64,000 bases of DNA from an uncultured Bacteroidota bacterium (GCA_902586905.1 CACIJH010000007.1:1-64000); one strand, 5' to 3'. Counted from the stretch's first letter, positions 17,995 to 27,234 are shown. Numbers and translations are program-made. Notes: generated by a model from the letters alone, not told the origin.

Positions 17995-18831
17995 TTAACG
18001 AAGTTCATTGATGTCTACACCATCCATATCTCCATAGTCTAAATTCTCTCCTGCCATTCCCCAAATAAAGCTATAATTTGAGGTGCCACATCCACTGTGG
18101 ATAGACCAGGGCGGTGAAATTACCGCTTGTTGGTTTTGCATAAAGATATGTCTTGTTTCCTGATGTTCGCCCATGAAATGGGAAATGGAATTATTAACAT
18201 CAATGTCGAAATAAAAATAAACCTCCATTCTTCTAAGGTGCGTATGTGCAGGCATGGTGTTCCACACGTTACCCTCATACAACATTGTAAGGCCCATCTG
18301 CAGTTGGCAAGTAGGAATAATTTCTTGAACAATGAGTTTTTTTATGCGTCTTTTATTAGCATTTTTATCGTCTCCCAGCTCAACATATTGTGCACGTTCA
18401 GATGAAATTTTTTCAGTAGAGTAGCTCTTGTGTGCAGGGGTTGAATTAAAGTAAAACAAAGGGGATTTACCCGAAGTACTCTCAAAAACAACATTTTTTG
18501 TACCTCTTCCAACATATAATGCCTCATGATTTTCAAGTGTATATGCAATTCCATCTACAGTAACAACACCAGTTTCACCAACATTAACGATTCCCAATTC
18601 CCTGCGCTCTAGAAAATAATCGGCTCTTAGTTCATTTATTGACTTTAGGCTAAGTGATTTAGCTTCAGGCTTTGCGCCACCAACAAGGTACCGATCATAA
18701 GTCGTATAATACGAAGTAATTTGATCAGAGATGAAGATTGTCTCTATTAAAAAACGATTTCTCAGCTGTTCTGTGTTGAAATTTTTTGCTTCTGTTGGGC
18801 TTGTCGCTAGATAAATATTATTTGCTTTCAT
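17995..18831 (-). CDS. kduI: 5-keto-4-deoxyuronate isomerase
   Basis: The product has 278 residues, the usual KduI length, with a cupin fold. It isomerises 5-keto-4-deoxyuronate to 2,5-diketo-3-deoxygluconate. Typical features are YLVGGAKP near residue 50, FLERRELGIVNVG, the metal-binding TMPAHTHLRRMEVYFYFD, and PPWSIHSGCGTSNYSFIWGM near the C-terminus. It is the first gene of a tight operon with kduD, uxaC, dctP, dctQ, dctM and probably the jelly-roll lyase. Its leader holds a palindrome predicted to bind the LacI regulator. Confidence 0.96.
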   Translation of the reverse strand: MKANNIYLATSPTEAKNFNTEQLRNRFLIETIFISDQITSYYTTYDRYLVGGAKPEAKSLSLKSINELRADYFLERRELGIVNVGETGVVTVDGIAYTLENHEALYVGRGTKNVVFESTSGKSPLFYFNSTPAHKSYSTEKISSERAQYVELGDDKNANKRRIKKLIVQEIIPTCQLQMGLTMLYEGNVWNTMPAHTHLRRMEVYFYFDIDVNNSISHFMGEHQETRHIFMQNQQAVISPPWSIHSGCGTSNYSFIWGMAGENLDYGDMDGVDINELR

Positions 18832-18838
18832 TTAAAAT

Positions 18839-18858
18839 TGTAATGGATTACAAATATA
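18839..18858 (-). promoter_or_regulatory. LacI-type operator and -7 box of the kdu operon
   Basis: Read on the minus strand, TGTAATCCATTACA (18839-18852) is a perfect 14-bp palindrome, extended to 16 bp by flanking T and A. It abuts TATATTTG (18851-18858), a perfect TAnnTTTG -7 box, and the kduI ATG is at 18831. The same core with compensating changes, TGCAATCCATTGCA, lies at 19995-20008 on the other side of lacI. Confidence 0.75.
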
Positions 18859-18901
18859 AATAAAATGATAAGTTATTTTAAATTATAATTTTGAGTAACG
18901 A

Positions 18902-19930
18902 TTACGTTTTTTGGAAACTCTTCAATGATGAATCCCTAACATAAAGTTTAGGCTTTAGCTTAATAGCGTGCTCAATAATAGCATTATTTGCATTGACTTG
19001 GTCCAAGAAAACACGTGCAGCACTTTTACCCATTTCATATGGATTTTGCTCAATTGAAGTCAATGTCAAGTCCAATAGCTCAGTAAAAGGTTCATTACTA
19101 AATCCAACAACTGATATATCTTCAGGAATATTAACATTATTGTCTTTAAGCTCATGTATAACACCAAGTGCTATATAATCACTGGAGCAAAAAATAGCAT
19201 CAATTTTGATATCGCTGGACAATATTTGACGTGCTGCTTTCCTCCCTGAAATGACATCGCTATTGGCTTGGAAAACAAGGTCAGAATCAAAGTCAATATT
19301 GTTGGCTTCTAGGGCTACTTTATAGCCTTTAAAACGATTTTTATAAATACTTAGATTTAGATCAACAGAAACATGAGCTATATGACTACAGCCTTGATCA
19401 ATTAAGTGTTGCGTAGCAATTTTTCCACCAAACTCGTCATCTGTCTCTACACTACTTGAGTTATCAACGTCAGCCTTTCTGTCAAAGAAAATAAGTGGTA
19501 AATTATTATCAATAATTTTGTTGAAATGATTTTTTGTGCGAGTTGTTTTAGAAACAGAAATAAGCACTCCGTCAACTTGATTCTTTAAAAGCGCATCTAT
19601 AATATCTTGTTCTTTTTTTTCAGATTCATTTGATTGAAAAATCATGACTTGATAACCCTTGGGATATAACTCTTCCTCAACACCCATGATAATATTTGAG
19701 AAAAAATGACGATTAATAAACGGTACAACCAAACCAATCTGATTTGTTCTCCCGCTTTTTAAGGCCAAAGCATGCCGATTCTTAAAATATTTTAATTCAT
19801 GAGCAGATTCCAAAACCATTTTCTTGGTTTTTTTACTTATGAGCTCACTATCATTTAAAGCACGTGATACCGTAGCAGCTGTAATATTAAGCTTAGAGGC
19901 AATGTCGTAAATGGTGGCTTTTTTTTTCAA
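18902..19930 (-). CDS. LacI-family transcriptional regulator
   Basis: The product has 342 residues. The N-terminal HTH reads TIYDIASKLNITAATVSRALND, with the hinge at about 50-60. A periplasmic-binding-protein-like sensor domain follows, starting NQIGLVVPFINRHFFSNII. The gene lies between the kdu-TRAP operon it precedes and the divergent beta-helix operon, and both promoters carry a shared palindrome. It is likely a repressor of both, with a uronate or oligouronate effector. The effector is inferred. Its own -7 box is probably TAATTTTG on the minus strand (19947-19954). Confidence 0.94.
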   Translation of the reverse strand: MKKKATIYDIASKLNITAATVSRALNDSELISKKTKKMVLESAHELKYFKNRHALALKSGRTNQIGLVVPFINRHFFSNIIMGVEEELYPKGYQVMIFQSNESEKKEQDIIDALLKNQVDGVLISVSKTTRTKNHFNKIIDNNLPLIFFDRKADVDNSSSVETDDEFGGKIATQHLIDQGCSHIAHVSVDLNLSIYKNRFKGYKVALEANNIDFDSDLVFQANSDVISGRKAARQILSSDIKIDAIFCSSDYIALGVIHELKDNNVNIPEDISVVGFSNEPFTELLDLTLTSIEQNPYEMGKSAARVFLDQVNANNAIIEHAIKLKPKLYVRDSSLKSFQKT

Positions 19931-19946
19931 ATTATTGAAAGTTGCA

Positions 19947-19954
19947 CAAAATTA
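19947..19954 (-). promoter_or_regulatory. Predicted -7 box of lacI
   Basis: The minus strand reads TAATTTTG, matching TAnnTTTG, 17 bp upstream of the lacI start codon. No clear -33 TTG element is seen at the expected distance. The adjoining GTGCAA resembles a half-site of the operator at 19995-20008. Confidence 0.45.
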
Positions 19955-19994
19955 TTAAAAATGTTTTGAATTTTAATCGAAAACATGTAATTTG

Positions 19995-20008
19995 TGCAAT
20001 CCATTGCA
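19995..20008 (+). promoter_or_regulatory. LacI-type operator upstream of the beta-helix operon
   Basis: TGCAATCCATTGCA is a perfect palindrome, 10 bp before the ATG at 20019. It shares the core AATCCATT with the kdu operator at 18839-18852, and the outer bases covary (C/G here, T/A there), which keeps the symmetry. An imperfect -7 box, TAATTTG (19988-19994), abuts it on the left. Confidence 0.7.
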
Positions 20009-20018
20009 TAAATTTATT

Positions 20019-21695
20019 ATGAATAACTTAAAACACAGTTCTCTGATATTTGTTTTAGGACTATTCTGCTCATCTCCAATGAGTTGGTCACAAGATATGT
20101 CTTTTATCAGTTCAGGTGTAGATGTTGATGATTCAATATTTATTCCTGATTTTAGTTATGCTGGTTATCACAATGGAATAAAAAAAATCCCTGAAATACA
20201 CGGAACTGTCGTTCAAGCATCAACTCTCAATGTTTTAGCAAACGATAATCTTGATGATACATCAGCTATACAAGAAGCCATAGATGAAGTTAGTAAATTA
20301 AAGGGTCCTGTCACGCTGCAACTTCCACCAGGAAAGTTGATCGTTAGTGGTATATTATATATTGAACGAGACAACTTTGTATTGCGTGGACATGGTACAG
20401 ATGAGTCTGGTACAGAAATATATTTCCCTAGACCTTTAATGTATTGTAAAGACCCGGAAGATCTTAAAGAACTAAGAGAATATCTAATTGAATTTGATAA
20501 ACGACAAAAGGAAAAAGAAAACAACATAGACTTACCTTTTTCTCAATATGCTTGGTCAGGAGGTTTTATATGGACGCGAGTTCCCGGAGAACGTGTGAAG
20601 CCATATTTGAAAAAATATGATCGCCCTCACGAGGTATTAGCTAATGTTTTTGAGGGGAAAAGGGGTGGTAAAACTCTAAAAATTTCAAAAGTACAAAATC
20701 TAGCTGTCGGGGATGTTGTTGAGTTACAACTCTTCAACAAAAACGGAAAAGAGGGTAGGATTTTAAAAGACCTTTACAAAGAACAAAATCTAAAAATTGG
20801 TGGTCATCACTGGAACTTTCCTGACTTACCATTGGTGAGGCAACAGGTAAAAATTCTTTCTCTTACTGATAATAGTGCAACTATCAACTGTCCATTAACA
20901 ATTGATGTTAAACCTGAATATAAAGCTCAACTAGTACGATGGAGACACTTAAAAGAAGTTGGTATTCAAGACTTTAGTATTCGGTTCCCTAAGTCACCTA
21001 GGATTGCTCACCACGTTGAGCAAGGTTATAATGGCATCTATCTTACACGTGTCTATGATAGTTGGGTAAAAAATATCTCAATTGAAAATGCAGATAGTGG
21101 TGTTCTTACTGAAAATATTGCCAACGTTACAATTGAAAACGTAATTACAAAAGGCGAAAATATTGCTCACTACACAGTTGCAATGTCTGGCACTTATAAT
21201 GTGTTGGCAAAGGGAATCAAGGTGTATAACAAAGCTGTCCATCCTTTAAGTTTTAACACACTAGCAACAAAATGCGTTTACTTGAATTGCGAAGTTTTTA
21301 AAGATCCAATTTTAGATCAACACTCAGGTGCAAATCATCAAAACTTATTTGACAATACCACTGTACATATTTCAGCAGATGAAGAAATGAGTTATCCATT
21401 GTTCAAAGGTGGGGGTGCCGGTTATTGGAAACCTTCGCATGGTGCATTTAGCACTTTTTGGAACACTAAAATTAACGTATTGAATGACATCGGTTCGTCA
21501 AAAAATATAAAGTTATTTGGAATGAAAGATGGTCCTTTTAGTCGTTTAATAGGAATCAATGGCAATCGAAATTTTAAAGTTGAATACCAACCCAAGGCAA
21601 TGGTAAAAGACGTTAACAAAGTTTTTGAAAAATTCCCATCACTTTATGATTATCAATTAACAAAACGCAAAAAAATTAAACTCGTTAGTTATTGA
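20019..21695 (+). CDS. Secreted right-handed beta-helix protein (pectate-lyase-3-like), specificity unknown
   Basis: The product has 558 residues from the ATG at 20019, which gives a clean signal peptide ending near SWSQ; an upstream TTG at 19992 overlaps the operator and is unlikely. Residues about 70-130 (DDTSAIQEAIDEVSKLKGPVTLQLPPGKL) are the Pectate_lyase_3/GH28-type opening of a beta-helix. Later rungs read NGIYLTRVYDSWVKNISIEN and NVTIENVITKGEN. No catalytic set was recognised, so it may be a lyase, hydrolase or epimerase-like protein. It heads a LacI-controlled operon with AraC, GH88 and GH2 genes, which suggests a uronate-containing glycan. Confidence 0.7.
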   Translation: MNNLKHSSLIFVLGLFCSSPMSWSQDMSFISSGVDVDDSIFIPDFSYAGYHNGIKKIPEIHGTVVQASTLNVLANDNLDDTSAIQEAIDEVSKLKGPVTLQLPPGKLIVSGILYIERDNFVLRGHGTDESGTEIYFPRPLMYCKDPEDLKELREYLIEFDKRQKEKENNIDLPFSQYAWSGGFIWTRVPGERVKPYLKKYDRPHEVLANVFEGKRGGKTLKISKVQNLAVGDVVELQLFNKNGKEGRILKDLYKEQNLKIGGHHWNFPDLPLVRQQVKILSLTDNSATINCPLTIDVKPEYKAQLVRWRHLKEVGIQDFSIRFPKSPRIAHHVEQGYNGIYLTRVYDSWVKNISIENADSGVLTENIANVTIENVITKGENIAHYTVAMSGTYNVLAKGIKVYNKAVHPLSFNTLATKCVYLNCEVFKDPILDQHSGANHQNLFDNTTVHISADEEMSYPLFKGGGAGYWKPSHGAFSTFWNTKINVLNDIGSSKNIKLFGMKDGPFSRLIGINGNRNFKVEYQPKAMVKDVNKVFEKFPSLYDYQLTKRKKIKLVSY

Positions 21696-21752
21696 AATAA
21701 CTAATAGGGCAGATTTAATAGAATCAAACATAAATAAGTTAATAATGATGAT

Positions 21753-22313
21753 ATGTACACTGGAGAAGAACTAAAAATTAGAGGGCAAAACTTAGAATAC
21801 TTAATAGCCCAATCTGGACACAGAAATGAATCACTTAAAGATCAAGTGCGAAAGCTATTCAAAGAAGTAGTTATACTAAGGTCAAGAATTGAATTTCTAG
21901 AAAGGGAAAACAAGAAGCGATTAACAAAGGAAAATGACAAACAAGATGTTTTTCAGCCAAATGAAATATCTATCCCCTCATATGATGAAAAACTATTTCA
22001 AAAAGCACTTCAAATTATAGAAGATAATATCAGTAACGAACGTTTTAACATCTCTATATTTTGTTCCGAACTAGGTGTAAGTCGTACATTATTGTTCTCG
22101 AAAATTAAATCATGGTCAAACTTTACTCCAAACGAGCTAATAAAACATTATCGTATGAGTCGCGCTTTACAATTACTTGAAAAAGGCAAGATGATTGTTT
22201 CAGAAGTAAGTTATCATGTCGGCTATAAAAACCCAAAATACTTTAGCAAGTGTTTCAATCAAAAATTTGGCTTAACCCCTAGTCAATTTCAAAAAAAATA
22301 TACGATCAAATAG
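21753..22313 (+). CDS. Short AraC-family regulator with N-terminal coiled coil
   Basis: The product has 186 residues. Residues about 1-65 are highly charged and heptad-like (SLKDQVRKLFKEVVILRSRIEFLEREN), suggesting a dimerising coiled coil. Residues about 85-185 are an AraC double HTH, with VSRTLLFSKIKSWSNFTPNELIKHYRMSRALQLL and VSYHVGYKNPKYFSKCFNQKFGLTPSQF. There is no cupin, receiver or sensor-kinase domain. The HTH resembles the output domain of hybrid two-component systems, so this could be a detached output module. It lies between the beta-helix and GH88 genes in the same direction. Confidence 0.8.
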   Translation: MYTGEELKIRGQNLEYLIAQSGHRNESLKDQVRKLFKEVVILRSRIEFLERENKKRLTKENDKQDVFQPNEISIPSYDEKLFQKALQIIEDNISNERFNISIFCSELGVSRTLLFSKIKSWSNFTPNELIKHYRMSRALQLLEKGKMIVSEVSYHVGYKNPKYFSKCFNQKFGLTPSQFQKKYTIK

Positions 22314-22367
22314 ATATTAATCTAGTGACATTAAATATGCACTCAAACTAATTCAATCACGACCATA

Positions 22368-23555
22368 ATGTTATCTTGCTCTTATAAAAATTATTATCCA
22401 ATCTTGGTTTTCGTGGTCATCATGTTTTTAGGGTGCTCAAGAAATAAAGATGACTCAGAATTGAATATTAGTACACTTTTGCAAAAAAGGTATGAGAAGT
22501 TACTTAATTATGAGATTGATTCGCTAGCTTTCCCAAGAAGCTATTCTTACAAAGACAAGCTAGTTAAAAAAGTTCCTTCGAATGATTGGACAAGTGGTTT
22601 TTTTGCAGGTAATCTTTGGCAATTATATAACTTAACAGGAAATCAGGCTTACATAAAAAAAGCTGAGCTATGGACAGCTTTTATTGAAAAGGAAAAGTTT
22701 AATAATCGCACCCATGACATGGGGTTTAAGGTGTACAACAGCTTTGGCAATGGAATTAAAATAAAAGAAAATATACAATATGAGGATATAATTGTTGAAA
22801 GTGCCAAAACATTAAGTACTCGATTTAATGAAAATATCAAAAGTATTCGTTCTTGGGATTTTAACAAGAGGGTGTGGCAATTTCCTGTCATCATTGACAA
22901 TATGATGAATTTAGAATTGCTCTTTGAAGCAACTAAAATTTCAGGCGACAGTAGCTTTTATAAGCTTGCAGTAGCTCATGCAAACACTACACTTACACAC
23001 CATTTTAGACCGAACAACAGTTGCTATCACGTGGTAGATTATGACACCCTGACATACCAACCTAGAATGAAAGTCACCCATCAAGGGATTAATGATGAAT
23101 CTTCATGGGCACGCGGTCATGCTTGGGCGATTTATGGATATACACTTGCATATCGATATACCAAAAATTTTAGATACCTAGATCGTGCCATTTCCACTGC
23201 TGAATATTTTTTAAATCATAGTAATTTGCCAAATGACGGAATACCGTATTGGGATTTTGATGACCCGGCCATACCAAATGCGCCAAGAGATGTTTCCGCT
23301 GGAACAATACTTGCCTCTGCAATGATCGAAATTTATGGACATACACTAGATGAAAAATATTTAGATTACAGTAAAAAAGTAATTGCTAGCTTACAAACAA
23401 AAGACTATATTTTAGATTCGGATTTTGAGGCTCCTTTTATCCTGGACCACAGTACTGGGAACTGGCCAAAAAACGATGAGATAGACGAGCCCATTGTATA
23501 TGGGGACTATTATTTCCTTGAAACCCTAATTAGACTAAAAAATCTAAAATTATGA
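22368..23555 (+). CDS. GH88 unsaturated glucuronyl hydrolase (lipoprotein)
   Basis: The product has 395 residues. A lipobox (FLGC, Cys23) is followed by an (alpha/alpha)6 barrel. Two Asp residues match the GH88 catalytic pair: Asp117 in RTHDMGF and Asp177 in VIIDNMMNLELLF, 60 residues apart as in known enzymes. DWTSGFFAGNLWQLY, SSWARGHAWAIYGY and DVSAGTILASAM are further signatures. GH88 removes the 4,5-unsaturated uronic acid that a lyase leaves at the non-reducing end, supplying substrate for KduI. Its stop overlaps the GH2 start (ATGA), so the two are translationally coupled. Confidence 0.92.
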   Translation: MLSCSYKNYYPILVFVVIMFLGCSRNKDDSELNISTLLQKRYEKLLNYEIDSLAFPRSYSYKDKLVKKVPSNDWTSGFFAGNLWQLYNLTGNQAYIKKAELWTAFIEKEKFNNRTHDMGFKVYNSFGNGIKIKENIQYEDIIVESAKTLSTRFNENIKSIRSWDFNKRVWQFPVIIDNMMNLELLFEATKISGDSSFYKLAVAHANTTLTHHFRPNNSCYHVVDYDTLTYQPRMKVTHQGINDESSWARGHAWAIYGYTLAYRYTKNFRYLDRAISTAEYFLNHSNLPNDGIPYWDFDDPAIPNAPRDVSAGTILASAMIEIYGHTLDEKYLDYSKKVIASLQTKDYILDSDFEAPFILDHSTGNWPKNDEIDEPIVYGDYYFLETLIRLKNLKL

Positions 23556-25972
23556 ATTATAGTTGTTTCAAATTAAATTTTGTATTTGGCCTGTTACTTG
23601 TAATTATTACTGTTTCATGTAATCTGGTTTCTGAACCAGTATTGCGACAAAAAGTTAATATTAACAATGGATGGCAGTACCTCGAGCATAATGCAAGAAC
23701 AGTTGATGAAGCATTATCTCATTCAGGATGGCAGGAGATTGATCTCCCCCATACATGGAACGCTAAGGATGCTACAGATTTAACTCCCGGTTACAGAAGA
23801 GATGGAAGTTGGTATCGTAAAGAAATTAAAATCTCCAGCATTAATGTTGATGAGGTTTATCAACTTTATTTTGAAGGAGTTAATATTACGTCTAAAGTTT
23901 ATGTAAATCGAAAAAATGTTGGTGAACACATCGGAGGATATATTGGATTTAATGTTGATATTTCAAATGCTATTAGCGAAGGTAAAAATGAAATTTTAGT
24001 TTATGTCAATAATGGATATAATCCTGAAGTAATCCCTTCTCAAAAGAGTGATTTTTTTATTTATGGCGGTATTACAAGGGATGTTTGGTTAAAAAAACTT
24101 CCCGCTCAGCACATAGAGGATATAAAAATTTCCACTCCAGAAGTGACAAATAGTAATGCAAAGTTAAATGCAAAAGTATCAATCGCTAAGCCCATTGAAG
24201 GAAATATTTCGATTCAGGCAGTGCTCTCTGATAGTGACAACAATGTTGTTAAAACAGAAATATTTGATTTTGTTGATAATACTGCCGATATAAACTTTAA
24301 CTCCATCACAAATCCCATTCTTTGGGATACAAAAAACCCATATCTATATAGACTAACTATCAAGCTTATGGAAAATGAGAAAGTCATTGATCAGGTAAAT
24401 GAAAACGTTGGTTTCCGTTGGTATGAGTTTAAAGACTATGGAGCATTTTACCTTAACGGAAAACGTTTAAAGCTTAGAGGTACTCACAGGCATGAGGAAC
24501 ACGCAGGGGTTGGCTCAGCAATGAGTAACTCACAACACAGGGCAGACATAGAGCTCATCAAGGAGATGGGTGCTAATTTCATTCGCTTAGCTCATTATCC
24601 TCAAGACCCTGAAATCTATAAGGCTTGTGATGAATTGGGTATACTTGTGTGGGACGAATTGCCATGGTGTCGTGGCGGTATGGGTAACGATACTTGGAAA
24701 AAAAACACGAAAATTATGCTCAAAGAAATGATTTATCAAAATTACAATCATCCCAGTATAATTATTTGGTCTTTAGGCAATGAAATTTATTGGTTACCCG
24801 ATTTTGAAGGGGGAGATAATATTGATCAGCTCAAAGAATATCTATCAGAACTAAACGACTATGCACACAAGCTTGATCCTAGTCGAAAAACAGCCATCAG
24901 AAAGTTTTATGAGGGCTCAGACATTGTGGATGTTTTTTCCCCTTCAATTTGGTCTGGCTGGTATTCTGGAAGTTACAAGAGTTACCAAAAAGCAGTTGAC
25001 ACATACAAGAAAGAGTATAAACATTTTTTACACACCGAGTATGGGGGTTCTAGCCATGTGGGAAGGCATACAGAAAACCCCATTACAGGAGAGGGCAAAA
25101 TCCAAGCTGATGGTTGGGAAGAAGCAATTGTACAATCTGATGTTCCTAGTGTAGCAAAGTTTGGTGATTGGAGTGAAAACTATATTGTTGATCTATTTGA
25201 CTGGCATTTACGTATCAGTGAAAATGATACTGCTTTTGTTGGAAATGCTCAGTGGGCATTCAAAGATTTTGGTACACCACTGCGGCCTGAGAATCCGATA
25301 CCTTACATGAATCAAAAGGGTCTAGTTGACAGAAATAACAATCCCAAAGACGCTTTCTATGTATTTAAGAGCTACTGGAATGACACTAATCCTTTTGCAT
25401 ATATTGAATCGCACACATGGAATGAACGTCAAGGTCCTAAAGGTTTAAAACGTTCAGTGAGTGTATACAGTAACTGCTCAGAAGTTGAATTGTTTCTAAA
25501 TGGAAAAAGTGTGGGCGTAAAAAAACGAAATACTAAGGAGTTCCCAGCAGCAGGATTAAACTGGGATGTTGATTTTAAGGATGGTAAAAATACACTTTTA
25601 GCTCTGGGAAAAACAAAAACTGGTGATGTTGTAGAAGACGAATTAAATGTGAACTATAGATTCGTAAAAAATGGAAAAGCGAAAAGTCTTACACTTGAGC
25701 ATAAGCAATTGAAAAATGGAAAATATCTAGTTACTGCAACAGCGCTAGATAAAAATGGTCTTCGTGCATTAGATTTTGAGGAACGAGTATATTTTCAATG
25801 CTTAACAGGCGGAGAAACACAAAAAGCAATGGGAACTCCAATAGGGAGTGAAGTTATAGAAATGGCTAACGGAAGGGCATCCATTGAAGTGGTGAGAACT
25901 TCTAAAAACATCCCTTTAAAAATTATGGTACTGAGTCAAGATTTTAAAGGTACTTATTTAACTATTAAATGA
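23552..25972 (+). CDS. GH2 beta-glycosidase (lipoprotein)
   Basis: The product has 806 residues. A lipoprotein signal ends at Cys23. Sugar-binding (about 33-185), immunoglobulin-like (186-290) and TIM-barrel (291-600) domains follow in GH2 order, then C-terminal beta domains. The acid/base is Glu411 in SLGNEI and the nucleophile is probably Glu496 in LHTEYGG. RLAHYPQDPEIYKACDELG is the GH2 barrel signature. It could be a beta-glucuronidase, beta-galactosidase or beta-mannosidase-like enzyme. Coupling to GH88 suggests it acts on the same oligosaccharides after the uronate cap is removed. Confidence 0.9.
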   Translation: MNYSCFKLNFVFGLLLVIITVSCNLVSEPVLRQKVNINNGWQYLEHNARTVDEALSHSGWQEIDLPHTWNAKDATDLTPGYRRDGSWYRKEIKISSINVDEVYQLYFEGVNITSKVYVNRKNVGEHIGGYIGFNVDISNAISEGKNEILVYVNNGYNPEVIPSQKSDFFIYGGITRDVWLKKLPAQHIEDIKISTPEVTNSNAKLNAKVSIAKPIEGNISIQAVLSDSDNNVVKTEIFDFVDNTADINFNSITNPILWDTKNPYLYRLTIKLMENEKVIDQVNENVGFRWYEFKDYGAFYLNGKRLKLRGTHRHEEHAGVGSAMSNSQHRADIELIKEMGANFIRLAHYPQDPEIYKACDELGILVWDELPWCRGGMGNDTWKKNTKIMLKEMIYQNYNHPSIIIWSLGNEIYWLPDFEGGDNIDQLKEYLSELNDYAHKLDPSRKTAIRKFYEGSDIVDVFSPSIWSGWYSGSYKSYQKAVDTYKKEYKHFLHTEYGGSSHVGRHTENPITGEGKIQADGWEEAIVQSDVPSVAKFGDWSENYIVDLFDWHLRISENDTAFVGNAQWAFKDFGTPLRPENPIPYMNQKGLVDRNNNPKDAFYVFKSYWNDTNPFAYIESHTWNERQGPKGLKRSVSVYSNCSEVELFLNGKSVGVKKRNTKEFPAAGLNWDVDFKDGKNTLLALGKTKTGDVVEDELNVNYRFVKNGKAKSLTLEHKQLKNGKYLVTATALDKNGLRALDFEERVYFQCLTGGETQKAMGTPIGSEVIEMANGRASIEVVRTSKNIPLKIMVLSQDFKGTYLTIK

Positions 25973-26084
25973 ATTTTAACATCGATAAGTATATGATTAA
26001 ATTTAAAATATGTACGATTTTACCCTATTTTGATATTATAAATACAGTCTTATAAATTACTTTTAACTTTTAAAATTAAGATTT

Positions 26085-27215
26085 ATGAAAAAAATTTTAC
26101 TCGCATTTACAATTATGTCAATTGGAACTTCCCTTTCGGCACAATTATACATTAATGAAATAATGGTACATCCTCCTAGTTCCGGCTCATCTCCTAAACA
26201 AGATAATGAAGAACTTATCGAAATACGTGGAGCAGCTGGGGCAACAATTGCTGATAACACTTACCTAATTCAAGTTGAAGGTGATGATAGTGACCCTGGA
26301 GATATTGAGTCAGGTGGTGATCAGGGTGGTATTATTGATCTCTCAGGAAAAATTTTGGGTTCAAATGGCACACTGGTTATTCTTACATCCGACCATCCTT
26401 ACTCGGTTAGTTCTGAAACAACAGTTCTTCTTGACGTTACTGATGGAAACTTAGAAGATCCTTCAAATAACTTTTTTTTAATTAATACAAACGGTAATAG
26501 TGTTACTGATGATGGTGGAACTTCCAGGGATGCGCCACATTCAAGCCATGATTTGGATGAAAATAATGATGGAATAATTGATACAAAATTTACTGATGCC
26601 TGGACATTTATGGATGGGATTTCAATTCTTGATGATGATGATACAGATGAATTTGGCTATGCTGAGGTTATTTTTGCAAAAGACACATCAGATTCAAATG
26701 TTAAAAAATCTACAACGGCTACACTTGTTGATACATCTAATCAGCAATTCCGTTACTTTTTTAGGATTGGTAATTCGACCGGATATAAAGCTGGTGAAGT
26801 AGCTAATCCCGATTGGGTTGGTGGAACCATTAATTCTGGTGATAATCCAAATAATGCTGACTCTGATAATTGGCGTTTTGGTTCAAGTGGTACTGGGGTA
26901 AGAGCTTTGCCAGAGGAATGGGAAGGTTATGATCTCGATCACCTTGGAGCACCAAACCCTGATAATGTTTTAAGTTTTACCACATTGGAAAATCCTAACA
27001 GTTTTCTACTGTATCCTAACCCAACCGAAGGCATTATTCATATTTCTGGAAAAAAATCAGTTGATGCTATTCGCCTAATTAACATTAGCGGTCAGCTTAT
27101 CATGGAAGCAACAAACGCCAACACTCTTGACTTAAGCAGTCAAAGAAATGGCCTTTACATGATTGAGATTGAAAACGAAGGAAGCACAACGACTAGTAAA
27201 TTAATCAAACGCTAA
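26085..27215 (+). CDS. Secreted T9SS-exported protein with lamin-tail-like N-terminus, function unknown
   Basis: The product has 376 residues. A signal peptide ends near SLSAQ. Residues about 20-125 (LYINEIMVHP...NEELIEIRG...YLIQVEGDDS) resemble a lamin-tail-like beta domain. The middle is very rich in Asp, with DEDNNDG- and DDDDTDE-type runs that could bind calcium. The last 80 residues are a T9SS sorting tail (LYPNPTEGIIHISG ... SKLIKR). No catalytic motif was recognised. It follows GH2 by 112 bp on the same strand and ends at the terminator at 27235. A surface glycan-binding or adhesive role is possible but not shown. Confidence 0.75.
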   Translation: MKKILLAFTIMSIGTSLSAQLYINEIMVHPPSSGSSPKQDNEELIEIRGAAGATIADNTYLIQVEGDDSDPGDIESGGDQGGIIDLSGKILGSNGTLVILTSDHPYSVSSETTVLLDVTDGNLEDPSNNFFLINTNGNSVTDDGGTSRDAPHSSHDLDENNDGIIDTKFTDAWTFMDGISILDDDDTDEFGYAEVIFAKDTSDSNVKKSTTATLVDTSNQQFRYFFRIGNSTGYKAGEVANPDWVGGTINSGDNPNNADSDNWRFGSSGTGVRALPEEWEGYDLDHLGAPNPDNVLSFTTLENPNSFLLYPNPTEGIIHISGKKSVDAIRLINISGQLIMEATNANTLDLSSQRNGLYMIEIENEGSTTTSKLIKR

Positions 27216-27234
27216 ACTTTTCAATACTTTCATA

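Noticed and set aside
19992-20018. TTG start extending the beta-helix protein by nine residues
   Set aside because: It would place the start inside the predicted operator and in front of a signal peptide that begins cleanly at ATG 20019.
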